DNA from: Lichenostomus cassidix
Taxonomy: Eukaryota; Chordata; Aves; Passeriformes; Meliphagidae
Length of the DNA stretch: 64,000 nucleotides
Direction of reading: 5' to 3'
Assembly: GCA_008360975.2 (NCBI GenBank)
Contig: CM039202.1
Coordinates: forward strand, 3,358,128-3,422,127
Shown: one piece after another, positions 1 to 12,289 of the stretch
Position numbering within the stretch: position 1 is the stretch's first letter
How the letters are laid out: every line of letters starts with the position of its first letter
Translations under genes and position numbers: made by a program
Notes under the pieces: model-generated
The model's input: only the letters and a program-made list of their open reading frames with translations
The model's database searches: none
What the model was told of the DNA's origin: nothing

Positions 1-1011
1 AGACTCTGCCTGCTAAAACACCGAGTTCCTTCTTGCTTTAAAGGACATCTGGAAGGGAAACAGAAGGGGAACAGGATGAAAAATCTTCCCAGATATGAAC
101 GGGGACGGTCGGCGCAGGAAAAAACGAAAATGTCACATTTGTTGCTCAACTGAGCAGGATTGCAAGTGGAAAAATGCAGCCCTTCGGTCCTGCCACTGAA
201 AATAAACCCAAGTCAAACAGGAGTCCTTGAGTGCAAACACGAGGATCGGAATTAAATTTCCTCCTAACTCCTGGGTAATGGAGTTCTGCCAGAGCCAGGA
301 GTCAATTAAGGGGATAAATACTCCCATAACTCACCAACACTTTGCATTTCAGGGGTATTTTGCTGAAGTAAGCACTTAATGTGATTATTGTGTTTCAGGC
401 TGATTTAGGATGACAACTTTTGCATTTCCTAAATATTAATTAGCCTGGGATTTCTATTTATTTAAACTCGGAGGCAGCAAGTGGGTAGTTGTGTGATTTA
501 CCTCCGGCTCCTGGCACTTCTCTCAGCTGGGACGTTGGAAATGCAATTGTGACCAATTAACCTTCGTGCCTGTCAGCAGAAAGGATGAACAACGGGGCTT
601 GGTGGGTTTGTTTGAGGGAATGATCATCCCACGTGAGCTGCTTCTCTGGATGAGGCTTTGGATATTTACTCGGGGAAAAAAAATAGGGGTTTTGGTGAAT
701 TTTTTAGCTGTTTGAGTCGTGCTCCCCCAGGATTAGGCTGTTCCTTTAAGGGTGGCTTTTAGGGGTCCATCTCTTCCATGGTGCCCCTGGGGTGTCTGTT
801 TGCTGAGGGTTTGAAATTTTGGTTGGAAAAATTGGAAAGCTGCCTGTGCCAAACAGGAGGGGGCAAAGTCTTCGAGGAGACAAAATAAATTGGAAACATC
901 AGATTTGAAATTTGAGGGTTTATCTGAGGGTTTGGAATAATATTATGGGAATGGAAATGAGAGAGATGGGTTTTTTTAAAGTGAAAGAGTGTTTAGATTG
1001 GATTTTGGGTA
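1..1011. other. Unique intron segment
   Basis: No exon or known repeat recognised, apart from the 834-908 block that recurs at 2377. Confidence 0.5.
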
Positions 1012-1197
1012 GGAATTCCTGGCTGGGAGGGTGAGGAGGGGCTGGGATGGAATTCCCAGAGAAGCTGTGGCTGCCCCTGGATCCCTGGAAGTGTCCAAGG
1101 CCAGGCTGGAGCAGCCTGGGATGGTGGGAGATGTCCCTGCCATGGCACTGGATATTCTTTAATTTCCCTTCCAAACCAAACCATCCCCTGATCCTAC
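1012..1197 (+). mobile_element. CR1 LINE 3' fragment (type copy for this window)
   Basis: Recognised by the ordered words GGGATGGAATTCCCAGAGAA, GCTGTGGCTGCCCCTGGATC, AAGTGTCCAAGGCCAGGCTG, GGATGGTGGGAGATGTCCCT and CCTTCCAAACCAAACCATCC. These are the last ~180 bp of avian CR1 non-LTR retrotransposons. 5' truncation is normal for CR1, and no reverse transcriptase frame is present. Confidence 0.9.
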
Positions 1198-1858
1198 AAA
1201 AAGGAGAATCCTCACTGTAAAAACAACATTTTCCACATCAGACCCTTCAGGGTTGCCTGAATCCCTTGGACACCTGAAATCCTCACCCTGCTGTACCCGA
1301 GAGCTCCCAGACCAGCTGTGGATTTGTGTCCTTCAACCCCTGTGTGGAAGGGAGGGAAGGTAGGCATTGAAAACCCCAAATAGTCTGAGATTAAAAAACT
1401 CTGGACACCCCCAGCTCCTTTGGAATTGAATGGGAATTAGATTCTCGGCAGCAAAAATGGAGATTTTCTTTTTGGAGCAAGCTGGGATAGTGGGAGGTGT
1501 CCCTGTCCATGGCTGGGGGGGGCACTGGATGGGATTTAATTTCCCTTCCAAACCAAACCATCCCCTGATCCTACAAAAAGGAGAATCCTCATCTTAAAGA
1601 CAGAATATTTTCCACATCAGACCCTTCAGGGTTGCCTGAATCCCTTGGACACCTCTGAAATCCACACCCAGCTGTACTCAAGAGCTCCCAGACCAGCTGT
1701 GGATTTGTGTCCTTCAACCCCTGTGTGGCAGGGAGGGAAGGTGGGCATTGAAAACCCCAAATAGTCTGAGATTAAAGGATTCTGGACACTCCCATCTCCT
1801 TTGGAATCTGATGGGAATGTGTGCACTCGGCAGCAAAAATGGAGATTTTTTTTTTATC
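1099..1858 (+). repeat. Tandem duplication of a ~375-bp unit including CR1 tail
   Basis: The unit runs from GGAGCAGCCTGGGATGGTGG through the CR1 end, ATCCTACAAAAAGGAGAATC, GACCAGCTGTGGATTTGTGT and AAAACCCCAAATAGTCTGAG to CGGCAGCAAAAATGGAGATT. Offsets between copies are 366-381 bp. The duplication carries its CR1 portion with it. Confidence 0.92.
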
Positions 1859-2656
1859 GAGCAGCACCAAGTGGAGCATGGCAAATCTCCCCCCGGGAAT
1901 TCTGCTCCACTTCTCCACCCCAATCACGGCCCTCGCTGTGCTCTCTGGGCTCTGCTCCCCGTGTAATGAGGTGATGGTTGAAGGATTCCAGCTGCAACGG
2001 ACCAACAACCACCAAATCCCCTCAAAACAGCTTCCCCTTGAACACCTCCCCTCCTCCAGCCACGGAGAAGCTGAAACTCCTGCCTTTCCACGGAAGGAGC
2101 TGTTTGTCATCCTAGCAGGAGGATGTCACCCGTGGTCACCCGTCGTGTCGGCGTTTATTGAAAGCTTTGGATCGTCTCCGGTTCGGAGGTGTATTTTTAG
2201 CTCTGTACTTTGTGAAAGTGTTGTTGGCCCCCAGTCAGGGAACAGCAGGGTTAATGCAGAGCCTGGAGGAGCTCTCCCATCTGTTCCAGCTTCCATCCAA
2301 CCATGGAGCTTTACGAGAGCTCTCCAGGAGGGCGCCGAGTTCTCCGGTTTGTAGTATTCCCTAATAAAACCAGCTTGGAAAGCTGCCTGTGCCAAACAGG
2401 AGGGTGCAAAGTCTTCAAGGAGACAAAGGAACTTGGAAATATCAGATTTTTTTTTTTCACATTTTCAGGAATTCTGTTTATTTCGCTTGACGTTGAAATT
2501 AGAGACAGGAGCAGATGGAGTGAGGGTACAGCAGGACGAGCTGAGCTGAGCTAAGGCTTTGACACTCTAATGAGGAATTAGGAGGCAGAAGCTGCTGGTT
2601 GGGGTTTTTTTGGGGTCTATTGAGGTTTTATTTGGTCTGGTAGTTCTGGTAACAGC
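1859..2656. other. Unique segment with a dispersed duplicate
   Basis: 2377-2450 repeats 834-908 (GGAAAGCTGCCTGTGCCAAA, AGTCTTCxAGGAGACAAA, ATCAGATTT). CpGs at 2130-2200. No gene recognised. Confidence 0.5.
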
Positions 2657-3016
2657 AACATATCTATGAACAGGCTGATCCTAACACACCCATGGACAGC
2701 CTGACTCCAATATATCTATGAACAGGCTGATCCTAACACACCCATGGACAGCCTGACCCCAATATATCCATGAACAGGCTGACCCCAACACAGCCATGGA
2801 CAGGACAGCCTGACCCCAACACAGCCATGGACAGGCTGACCCCAATATATCCACGGACAGCCTGACCCAAATACATCCACAGACAGGCTGACCCCAACAC
2901 ATCTATGACCACCTGACCCCAACAGATCCATAACAGGCTGACCCCAATATATCCATGGACAGCCTGACCCCAACAGATCCATGAACAGGCTGATCCCAAC
3001 ACATCCATGAACAGCC
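2657..3016 (+). repeat. ~27-bp minisatellite (CCATGGACAGCCTGACCCCAACA)
   Basis: About thirteen units alternate ATATATCCATGAACAGGCTG and CACAGCCATGGACAGCCTGA types. The first 54-bp pair is nearly perfectly repeated. Minus-strand frames (G-S-G-C-P-W-I-Y-W-G-Q) are repeat products. Confidence 0.94.
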
Positions 3017-4185
3017 TTACCAAGCCCTAAGGACAAGACAGATCACCAAAACTCAGTAAATCATGCTCATTCCATCTCCCGAAATTCCCAGGCCAAATAT
3101 CCCAATTATTGCATGGATTTGTGTTGGCCGACAGTGTCTATTTTGTGATTTTGGAGAATGGAGTGGGGAGTTAAAATCAAGAATCTTGGCTGACCTTTCC
3201 CTTCGTCTGCAGCCGGAATGGTGGGAACAGATCCAGCACCAGGAAACTCCTCTCCTCAGGGTTGTGTCTGTGATTGGTGGCCTCGGTTTGGCAGCGTCAT
3301 CACCAACACAAATGTTTGCACTAATTAGTTACAGGTTAATGGCTGGGCTTGATGATGTTAAGGGTTTTTTCCAACCTGATTCCCTCATTCTGGTATGGGT
3401 TTGGATTTTTCACGTGGATGAGGCAGCAGGGAAATTAAGAATGAGGTGCTCTGTTGATTTAATTAATTATTTTAATTAATTAACACACGTATTAATTTAA
3501 TACATTCAGTGCATGCTATACAGTCTGTGGACAAAGAGCTCCTGGTTTAGTTTTTGATCTCAGCCTTTCTCCAGCCTTAAAGTCACAGAATTAATGGAAA
3601 CACAGTAATTGAAATCCTTCCCTGCTAACACATCTGGGCAGCCATTTGGAAATCAAGATGTTATTACAGAAACCTAATTAAATCATTGTTCTCCACTTGC
3701 CCCCCAGCCACAAAACCACCGTGGCGTGAGGTGACTTTTCTCCAAGCAGCCACCATGAAATCAGCACAAATTTTCCATCAGAAATGGACAACTGTGACCA
3801 TCAAACCAATGAGTGCTGGGGGCGTTAGACCTCAGCTGCCTCATTAAGCACAGTTGTCCTGGGGAGTGGGAGGGGTTTTGTTCTCCTGGGTCTGGACCTC
3901 GGACCTCCCATGCAGAAAAAGAGCTAAAAAAGATTTCTTCTCTCAATTAAGAAAGAATTCCCTTTCTCAATGGAGTGAGGATTCCTTTTCCCAATGAAAT
4001 TGTTGGCTGTTAAGGTTCTCTCTTTTTCCTTGGAACACAGCAAAGCTGGTTTTGAGAAGTTCCCATTCCCTTGTCCCTGAAATTTTTGGAGGTGAACTAG
4101 CAAGAGCCAGAGATGTAAAAGGTGTAAAAATGTAAAAATGGGCTGGAAAGGGGTGTGATCATGGATGTAAATAAAAAAGGGAATA
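3017..4185. other. Unique A+T-rich intron segment
   Basis: 3440-3680 is rich in TTAATTAA words. No gene recognised. Confidence 0.5.
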
Positions 4186-4384
4186 ATTGAATGGTTTGGG
4201 TTGGAAATAGACCTTAAATCCCACCCAGTGCCACCCGTCCCACCATCCCAGGCTGCTCCAGCCTGGCCTTGGACATTCCAGGGATCCAGGAACAGCCACA
4301 GCTCCTCTGGGAATTCCATCCCAGCCCCTCCCCACCCTCCCAGCCAGGAATTCCCACCCAATATCCCACCCATCCCTGCCCATG
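4186..4384 (-). mobile_element. CR1 LINE 3' fragment
   Basis: Minus strand reads GGTGGGATATTGGGTGGGAA, CAGAGGAGCTGTGGCTGTTC, ATGTCCAAGGCCAGGCTGGA and CAACCCAAACCATTC. Confidence 0.9.
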
Positions 4385-6223
4385 AGGTCTGAAACCTCTC
4401 AGAGTTCAAGGTTTCACATTTACAACATGAAAACACCAAAGCTGCTTTGCTGAGGATGAGGGAACCACTGGAATGCTCTGCAATCCGTGACCATCCCAGT
4501 GGGACTGAGGAGCGAGGCAGATCCAGAAGGAGTTAAACTGCACCTGAGCAGCTCAGGCAGCTCTGTGTATCAAAATTTTGAGAGCTTTTCCCTTCATCCA
4601 GGTGGAAAATTGCTCGTTGAACCACCCTGGAGTAATTGGAGGACCTGGGAAAGGATCGTTTTGTGTTTCTTTTCTCCCTAATTTACTGACAACTGTGGCA
4701 GCCAGGGCTGGGAGCTGAATCAGCTCCCTGAGACTCCACGTTTAAATGATATTTTTATTATTTCCCATTAATCTGTCCAAGACAGGGGAGGAGACTTTCA
4801 AAGTTCCACAAATGGAGCAGAACACCCAGGGGCCCGTGATTTTCAGTGGGGAAACGAGCATTTAACTGCTCCTTTGTGCCTTTGAAAGCCTTCTCTGCTC
4901 AGGTTCTCCCAGCCCTGGTGTGGTTTAGTCCTCGTTACCTTAATTTGAGGGAAAAAAAATCCTTCCAAAGGTAACTTGATGTGGTTTGTCCACGTGGGGA
5001 GGATGGTTCTGATCATCCAGGCTGTTTAATGTGTCTGACAAAAGCATCACAAGGCCCAAGAGTGGGAACCTGAAAGCAGCCAAGTTCAGGCCAGACATGG
5101 AATTTATATTTTAAACAGTCTGAGTTGTTAACCCCGGAAATAACTTGACAGATTCTCTCTGGCGGAGTTAAATTGGTGGTGGCTGATGCTCGCTGCACAG
5201 GGGGACCAGACCAGACCCGGCCTCGTCACGTTAATTATCCCAAACTGATGCTGGGGGTTCTGGGATGGGAACTGGATCTTCCCTGCGCTGTTCCTTTGGA
5301 TGAATCTGATTTTTCAGGGCTAATTAGGCCGTGTCTGAGACAGCACTTTATTGCTCTGTGCAGCTGGTGGACGTTGAGGTCAAGAAAATCGAAAAGAAGT
5401 TGGACCATGACGTGAGAGCTCCCTGCTGCTGTTGTTATAAACACCAGGAAAAATGGGATTATTACCAGATATTGGGTTGGCTTTTTTTTTTTAATATAAT
5501 TTTTATGTGCCTCTTGAAGATCTGGCATTTTTTCATGCCCCAAAAAGCAGCTGAATTTTGTCGAAACCCCTCCCATGCTGTAGAAGCAGAGTAAATCCAG
5601 CAGTGCTTGCTGTCGAGCATGATGTCAGCCTCATTTCCTCCCTCTGCCCGCAGCCTTCCTCCAGGGACAGCTTCTGGAAAAACCACTTTGTGCTGCTCTG
5701 TGTGACACTCCAAACTCGCAGCCGCTGTGGCCGAGTCATTATTTCAAGGACGAGGGGGGCTGAACTGGCCATTGACTCGAGGCTCTGCTGGAATTTCACT
5801 GACATGCCTGGTCTTCAATAGGAACTTATCTCTGTGAGACTCCAGATTTTAATGGAATTCGTGTCAGGGAAATAATAGGGTCAGGCTCAGCCTGTCCCGG
5901 CATTGCCGGAGAGGTTTAGCTTATTTATTTTTACTTTCACAGCTGCTAAAGCCTTAAATAGAGCTTATCTGACATGACCTTAATGGGGAAGGCGATGGGG
6001 GCTTTGGAAAGGGAAATTAAAGTCAGGCTCCTACAAGGAAACTCCTGCTGCGGTGCCCTGCCAGTCCCAGCCTCAGCGGAAAGGTGGGGAATTTGGTGAG
6101 CAGAGTTCAAATAAAACACACACCGAGGTTGGTCCTGGCCTTGCTACTGGCAGGAGGTCAGAGGAGTCGCCCAGAGTGAGAGCTGCCTCTAAATTTAATT
6201 AATCATAAACTTAATGAGTAATT
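4385..6223. other. Unique intron segment
   Basis: Unique sequence. CpGs at 5160-5230. No splice-bounded open frame recognised. Confidence 0.5.
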
Positions 6224-6392
6224 TTGGTTGGTAGAGACCTTTAGGATTCCTGTCTCTGGAAGTGTTCGAGGTTGGATGGGCTTGGAGACACCTGGCCTGG
6301 GGGAAGTTGTCCCTGCCCATGGCAAGGGGTGGAGCTGGGTGATCTTTAAGGTTTCTTCCAACCCAAACCATTCCATGATTCCATTCCATGAA
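6224..6392 (+). mobile_element. CR1 LINE 3' fragment
   Basis: CTCTGGAAGTGTTCGAGGTT, GTTGTCCCTGCCCATGGCAA, GGTGATCTTTAAGGTTTCTT and CCATTCCATGATTCC tail. Confidence 0.88.
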
Positions 6393-6970
6393 GTGATGGC
6401 TGACCCTCTGTCCAGTTTACTTCAAGCATTATTTGTTTTAGCTATTTTTATTGTTTCTTTCTCGGTGTTGTGTATAAAACTGTCAGTGTCTGTTTGTACA
6501 CTTTGCATGGTTGGCCTCAGGCCAGGAAGAAGCTTCTGGTCCCTCCTGAGTTCACATCTTTAAATTTGCAAGGAGGAGCAAATCCTCCAAGGAATCCCCC
6601 CAAGGTCCAGGAGTGCAGGCGCTTGCCTGGGGCTGTTTACTGTAACAAATGGATTTGTGCAGCACATCCTGGCGCTCGGCTCCCCACGGACACCGCGGCA
6701 GCAAAAGGGGAAGAAACCATTTCCAAGCCCTCAAATATTCCCTCCTGCAGCACCTGGCTGTGTTTTGAAAGACAAAAGATGCACGAGAGGTCATGGAATG
6801 CTGAAGTTCTATTGAAGGGGTTCTGTCAGTCAGTTGAGGTGAGGTTTCAAATCTCAGCCATCAGAATTGCTCAGAGGCACCGATTAGAGAGGACAGAAGG
6901 GTCAGGAGCTGGATGTGGGCAGCTCCAAGGCTTTGGGAATATTTGTGGGATCAGTGGTGCTGGTTTGCTG
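6393..6970. other. Unique intron segment
   Basis: Nothing recognised. Confidence 0.5.
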
Positions 6971-7382
6971 TGGGTTGGGGTGGGATGGGATGGGATGGGA
7001 TGGGAAGGGTGGTTGGTTTGGAAAGAATGGATGGGTTGGTGCTGAGAAGAATTATTGAGCTGGAAAGGGTGGTTGGGTTGGAGATGTTGTTTGGGTTGGA
7101 AAGGATGGTTGGATTGCAAAGGGTGGCCGGACTGGAAAGGGTGATTGGGTTGGAGATGGTGGTTGGATTGAAGAAATTGATTTGGTTGGAAAAGATGGTT
7201 GGATTTGAAAGGGTGGTTGGGTTGGAAAAGATGGTTGAGTTGGAAAGGGTGTTTGGGTTTGAAAGGATGGATGGATGGATGGATGGATGGATGGATGGAT
7301 AGATTGGAAAGGATGGAGGGATTGGAAAAGGTATTTGGGTTGGAAAGAATGGATGGGTTGTAAAGGATGGTTGACCTTGAGA
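6971..7382 (+). repeat. ~18-bp minisatellite (GGTTGGAAAGGATGGTTG) with a (GGAT)n core
   Basis: About 20 units of GGTTGGAAAGGGTGGTTGGG. A pure GGAT run of nine units is embedded at 7265-7301. Confidence 0.94.
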
Positions 7383-8023
7383 TGATGTTTAGATTCAAAA
7401 GAACGCAAAATGAGTTTCCTAAGGAATGATGAGCCACATGATCCTGAACCAGGAAATCTTCAAACTGAGTTTATCTTCAGGCAGCTGAGCAGCTTGAATC
7501 GGAAAAGTCACCTTCAAGCTCCAGAGAGCACACTGGGAGTGAAGCTCCCAAAGGGCCAATCCTGCTGCCACCCCAGTGCGCCGTGTCAAGCTGTGACATC
7601 TTTGTGACAACATGGGAGGGTCTCTCCTCCTGTCTGAGCTTTGCCTCCCACCTGGATCATCCAAACCCCTCCCAGCTCTGCCAGGCTTTGCGTGCTGAGC
7701 AAGGAGCCAGGATTTGATAAAGCCTGAGTGACACTTGGTGGGACGCCAAGACAGCGCCAAGACACATCGCGAGCGGCGTTTGCCTGGCGGGAGAGTCTCG
7801 GTGGGCTTGGATTAATAACAACTCTCGGTAGCACTGATATCTCTCATCCAAGGATGTGCAAATATTCACGGATGGAGGAATTCCCTGCACTCCCCACCAC
7901 GGCGGCTGCTTGTTTGGATTTGTGTCGTGCGAGAACTTCTGAAGGGCACAGCTCAGCGGCTCAAAACTTGGGGGAAAGTTCTGCCCATGGAAGAGAAAAA
8001 CACCAGCCTGGAAATGCCAGAGT
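7383..8023. other. Unique intron segment
   Basis: Nothing recognised. Some CpGs at 7740-7800. Confidence 0.5.
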
Positions 8024-8106
8024 GGAATGGGAATGGGAATGGGAATGGGAACGGGAACGGGAACGGGAACGGGAACGGGAACGGGAACGGGAACGGGAAT
8101 GGGAAG
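8024..8106 (+). repeat. (GGGAAC)n/(GGGAAT)n hexanucleotide array
   Basis: Fourteen units: GGGAAT at both edges and GGGAAC in the centre. Confidence 0.96.
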
Positions 8107-8110
8107 GAAT

Positions 8111-8237
8111 GGATCGGCTGAAAGCACAAATTCCCAGATTCTTGGATAATTCAAATGCTCTTTGAGCCACAAATTAGTAATTTGGGGAAGGGAAGGGAAG
8201 GGAAGGGAAGGGAAAGGAAGGGAAGGGAAGGGAAGGG
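8111..8237 (+). repeat. Dispersed element ending in (GGGAA)n, second copy
   Basis: The lead GGATCGGCTG, TTCTTGGATAATTCAAATG and ATTAGTAATTTGGGG is followed by about ten GGGAA units (8185-8237). It matches the element at 51759. Confidence 0.9.
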
Positions 8238-8969
8238 GTTCTTATAGTGATGAAAATGAAGGAATAGACAAACCCTTTGTATGTGTTGAAACAGACAAAA
8301 GTAACCCAAACAGGTAAAATGATAGGGGGGAAAAAATTACAATTTCACCTCAAGTCAGTGGCATGTTGGGCACAGCACTGAGATGTTCTCCTCTGAGATT
8401 CCCACATTTTTAGTCCAAGCCAAACCCTTTAGGACCAGCCTTGCAGCTGGCATGAGTTTTGTACACGAAGCAATGCCAATTAATGCTCGCTGCAGATCTC
8501 CTGATTGGGATCTATGGTGGTAATTATTCATGCTCACCATTCGTATTTGGGGATTAATTAACTATTCGTGGTTCCTATAAAGAATATTGTCAACTATTTA
8601 ACAGCCCATTGAGTTCGGCAGGATTTCGGCTTTCTCTCTCACGATTTCCACGGAAGGGTTATTGTGATTTGTGACTCAGAGGAGCAGCGAGTGAGCCGTG
8701 AGCAGACCAGAAGCATTTCGGTGTTAGCTCTACCCAGTGACAAATGGCCTTTAATTGCCTTTACACGGGTTTTGCTCGGTGAGACGAGGCAGATGAAGAG
8801 GGAAGATGCGCTAGAGTTCTTTTAAAAAATATAAAAAGAGGTGCTTTTTGTCCTGCCGGGTGTTCCGCGGGTGCTTTTCAACTTTATCAAATTAATTAAA
8901 ATTAATTCCTGCACGTGTTGGACCACTGGTCTTGCATCTCCCTTCATTAAGATGTTTGAGCCAAGATTT
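8238..8969. other. Unique segment, possible conserved element at 8480-8640
   Basis: 8500-8600 has GGTAATTATTCATGCTCACC and GGGGATTAATTAACTATTCG. It is unique and A+T-rich, without repeats. No gene recognised. Confidence 0.4.
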
Positions 8970-9147
8970 TCCGAGTGATTTAAGAGCCCTGGAAGTGTTT
9001 AAGGAAGGTGTGGATGTGGCACTTGGGGACATTGGGTCAGAAGGAAGGTGTGGATGTGGCATTTGGGGACATGGGGTCAGCATCAGCCTTGTCTGGGGGA
9101 ACATTTGGATTCCATGACCTCGGAGGACTTTTCCAATGATTTTATGA
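8970..9147 (+). mobile_element. CR1 LINE 3' fragment with a 47-bp internal duplication
   Basis: GAAGGTGTGGATGTGGCA and CTTGGGGACATTGGGTCAG occur twice in tandem (about 9005 and 9042), then CATGACCTCGGAGGACTTTT. Confidence 0.75.
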
Positions 9148-9671
9148 TAATGTCATTCTGACAAAACTTCGGGTTCTGCCTAACTCAGCGCCTTGGCTGT
9201 TGAATATTCCCGAAAATGTTTATTATTCCAGTGGAAAGCGCAGAGTGTCTGGAATGCATAATCCCAGCTGTGGCTGCAATGGCCTGGGGTGCTCCAGGAA
9301 TGATTAATTGCTCAAGTGAGCCTTTGTAACTCACTGCTGTGCATTTATTTCCAGGGAAAAAAATGCTTTTTCGGGAGTGTAAAAATGGCTTTTCTCAACA
9401 TGCCAGGTTCCTGTGCTGCAGAGTCCTCTCAGAATCTGCTCTGTGGGATTCTGAGAGTGGCCAAGAGGGGCGAGGGTGACTTTTTGATCTTTATTCCTCA
9501 TTTTTTCATGGAGTTTTGGGCCACAAGATGCTTGGAGCTGAGGCTGAGCAGGAGGAGAGAGAGAAGGAGCAAGAATCCTTGAGATTCATCCAATTTACAG
9601 GAGGCTTTGGGATTTTGCCACTCTCAAAGTTGTGGCTTTAAACAGAAAGGTAGCAGGTTTAGATAAAAAAT
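9148..9671. other. Unique intron segment
   Basis: Nothing recognised. Confidence 0.5.
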
Positions 9672-9862
9672 TGGGGAGAATTTCTTCTCTGTGAGGGTGG
9701 TGAGGAGCTGGGATGGAATTCCCAGAGAAGCTGGGATCCCTGGAAGTGTCCAAGGCCAGGTTGGACTGGGCTTGGAGCAAGCTGGGATGGTGGAAGAAAC
9801 CCTTGACAGGGAGTGGGACTTGAAGGTCATTTCCAACCCAAACCATTCTGGGATTCTTTGAA
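9672..9862 (+). mobile_element. CR1 LINE 3' fragment
   Basis: GTGAGGGTGGTGAGGAGCTG, AGTGTCCAAGGCCAGGTTGG, ACTGGGCTTGGAGCAAGCTG and TTTCCAACCCAAACCATTCT. Confidence 0.88.
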
Positions 9863-10784
9863 AATCTTCAAGGAGAAAAGGGAGGGAATTGAGAGCCTGG
9901 AGGTCACAGACTGGAGCGTTATTGGGGCTGGAAAAGCTGGAATTGGGTGTGTGAGGGGCAGGGAGGGGCTGGCAAAAGGAATTTCTCCTCAGTTTTTCCA
10001 ATTTTTCTCCCAGTATTTCCCAGGGCCTGTCTCATCCCCCTCAGAATGGAGCTATGGATGAAATTTTTGGATGAAGGAGCTGCACCCAACTCCCCTTGGC
10101 TGTGCAGGGTCTGGGCTCAGCGAGGTGTGAAGCATTCAATAATTCAGTGTCCTCAGCGTCTGCACTGAGCGTTCCCAGCATTCCAATGAGCCTGGGCTGA
10201 GGTGTCAGAGGGAAAGAAAAAAAAATATAATTTCCCAAAGTAGTTTTTTGGCAACGGATCTGCTAAATCTTGAACAACCTTCCCGTGCTAAATGGCGAAG
10301 CCAATTTGCAAATTCCTGCTGGCGATTTCCTTGTTGTGCCATCGTCACCTGCTGCCAGCGGGGGAATGAAGAAATCCTGGCGGGAAAAAACCTTCACGGG
10401 AATATTTGTATTGATATTTTTCTGTTTACCTGGTTGAAATTTTCTCCCTGATGTTTTCTGCTCTGGTTTTGGAGTCAGCCTTGTGCACGGATGGAATTGT
10501 AGAGCCAAGATTTTGGGTCTGGATTTACTTTGGCTTTATCCTCCCTCTCGTGCCCACAAATAAATAAAATGTGTTTCCCTGTTCACCTCAACACTTAAAA
10601 CTACAAAAAGAGCACAAAAGTGTAAAAAACAGAGATTTAATGGATAAAAGGCTCATGTTTATCTTCCATCTCCCAAAATCCTCAAGGGAATTAATGCCTG
10701 ATCCATGGAAGGACCTCCTGGGTGGCAGGAGAGCCTCTTCCTCTCCCTGTTTTCCATCTCTGCCAGGAATAAACAGGTTTTGGG
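9863..10784. other. Unique intron segment
   Basis: Nothing recognised. Confidence 0.5.
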
Positions 10785-11100
10785 TTTAGTTTTATTTATT
10801 TTTAGCTTCAGGGTTTTTTTTTAGTTTTATTTGGCTTTTTAGTTTTAGTTTTAGGTTTAGTTTTGATATTAGTTTTATTTATTTTTCATTTTATTTGGAT
10901 TTTTTATTTTTACTTCCAGTTTTAGTTTTAGTTTTGGTTTTGATTTTAGTTTTATTTATTTTTCGTTTTATTCGGGGTGTTGGGTTTTTTTAGCTTTAGT
11001 TTTGGATTCATTTTCGTTTTAGTTTTTATTTTAGTTTTATTTCTTTTTAGCTTTATTTGGGTTTTTTTTAGTTTTAGTTTCAATTTTAGTTTTATTTCTT
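10785..11100 (+). repeat. (TTTTAGTTTTATTTATT)n T-rich array
   Basis: Irregular TTTTAGTTTTAG and TTTATTTATTTTT units over 315 bp. A second block of the same type is at 11605-11790, with unique sequence between. Confidence 0.9.
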
Positions 11101-11604
11101 TTCCCTGCTTTGTTCTTCCTTTTTCTCGCCAGTTGCAGCAGAGGCTGTGGTGGGGCTGCCCTGACATAAACCCTGCCCTGACATCGATTTCTTTGATGCT
11201 TGAGGATGCAGAAAAATATGAAAAAACCCATTTTCCCACAATATTTAGAAGCCTCTTTGCCCCAAAGGCACCGAGCCCAGCGGTGAGGAACTTTCTGGAT
11301 TAGACTGGGAGGGAAAAATCCTCATCCAGATCTGAGCCTCAATGGCTTTTCTTGTGTTATTTTCACCCCACTTTTTCCCACCCTGATTTCCATCTTGTCA
11401 ACTTTGCTTTCCTCCTTGATTTTGTTCCCACTCCACAAAAAATTCGATATTTTGGGTTGGGTGACAGCTTGTATATGAATTAAACTTTTCCATTTGGGTT
11501 TCATGGCTGGGTCTGGGTGCAGATTTGCTTTAAATTTCCCCCAAATATTCCCCAAACTCATCAGAAAATCACCTCTACCACGGGCAGTGCCTGTGCCACT
11601 CTCA
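11101..11604. other. Unique sequence between two T-rich blocks
   Basis: Nothing coding recognised. Confidence 0.5.
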
Positions 11605-11790
11605 TTTTATTTATTTTTAGTTTCAGTTTTATTTATTTTTAGTTTCATTTCGGGTTTTTTTTTGTTTGTTTTTTGGTTTTGTTTTGACTTCAGTTATTTT
11701 TAGTTTTATTTGGTTTGTTTTAGTTTTAGTTTTTATTTTATTTTTTATTTCTTTTTAGTTTTATTTGGGTTTTGGGGTTTTTTTGGGGTT
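11605..11790 (+). repeat. (TTTTAGTTTCA)n T-rich array, second block
   Basis: Same units as at 10785. Both strands show only low-complexity frames (F-S-F-I or K-L-K-L). Confidence 0.88.
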
Positions 11791-11800
11791 TTTTTGTTTT

Positions 11801-12289
11801 GCCCCCTACCCAATAATGCAAAATTCAGGATTTTTTTAAAGCACAGGGATTTCTATTTATTTTTTTCCAGTTGAATTCCATGGACAGGGCAGAGCTGCGA
11901 GGAGAAAATCCAATCCATCTCCTGTGAAATGAACTCAGTCATCCTTCAGTTTATCGAGCGAGAGGGAACACGAAACAAATCCACAAATGTCAAAAGCAGT
12001 CTGCAAGGGATCATTCCAGTCCCCTTCCCATTTGTTTCCTTGATTAAAATGATTTTTAGCTGATTCCTCTCTTAATTTTGCACGAGAGAATATAATTCAC
12101 TTGAATATCCTCCACAGCCCTCCTGCCAAAGTTCGTGTTTGGCCAAATTTCCTGGAAAGAGGGGAAGGGATTTTGCTGAGCCACGTTGGAGAGATGCAAA
12201 AACCTCTTTGCTGGAACTGCAGGAATGTGACCAGGAGAATTCTGTCTCTGTTGAATTCCTCAGTGGATTCCTACTGGTTTTACTGGGCT
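11801..12289. other. Unique intron segment
   Basis: Nothing recognised. Confidence 0.5.
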
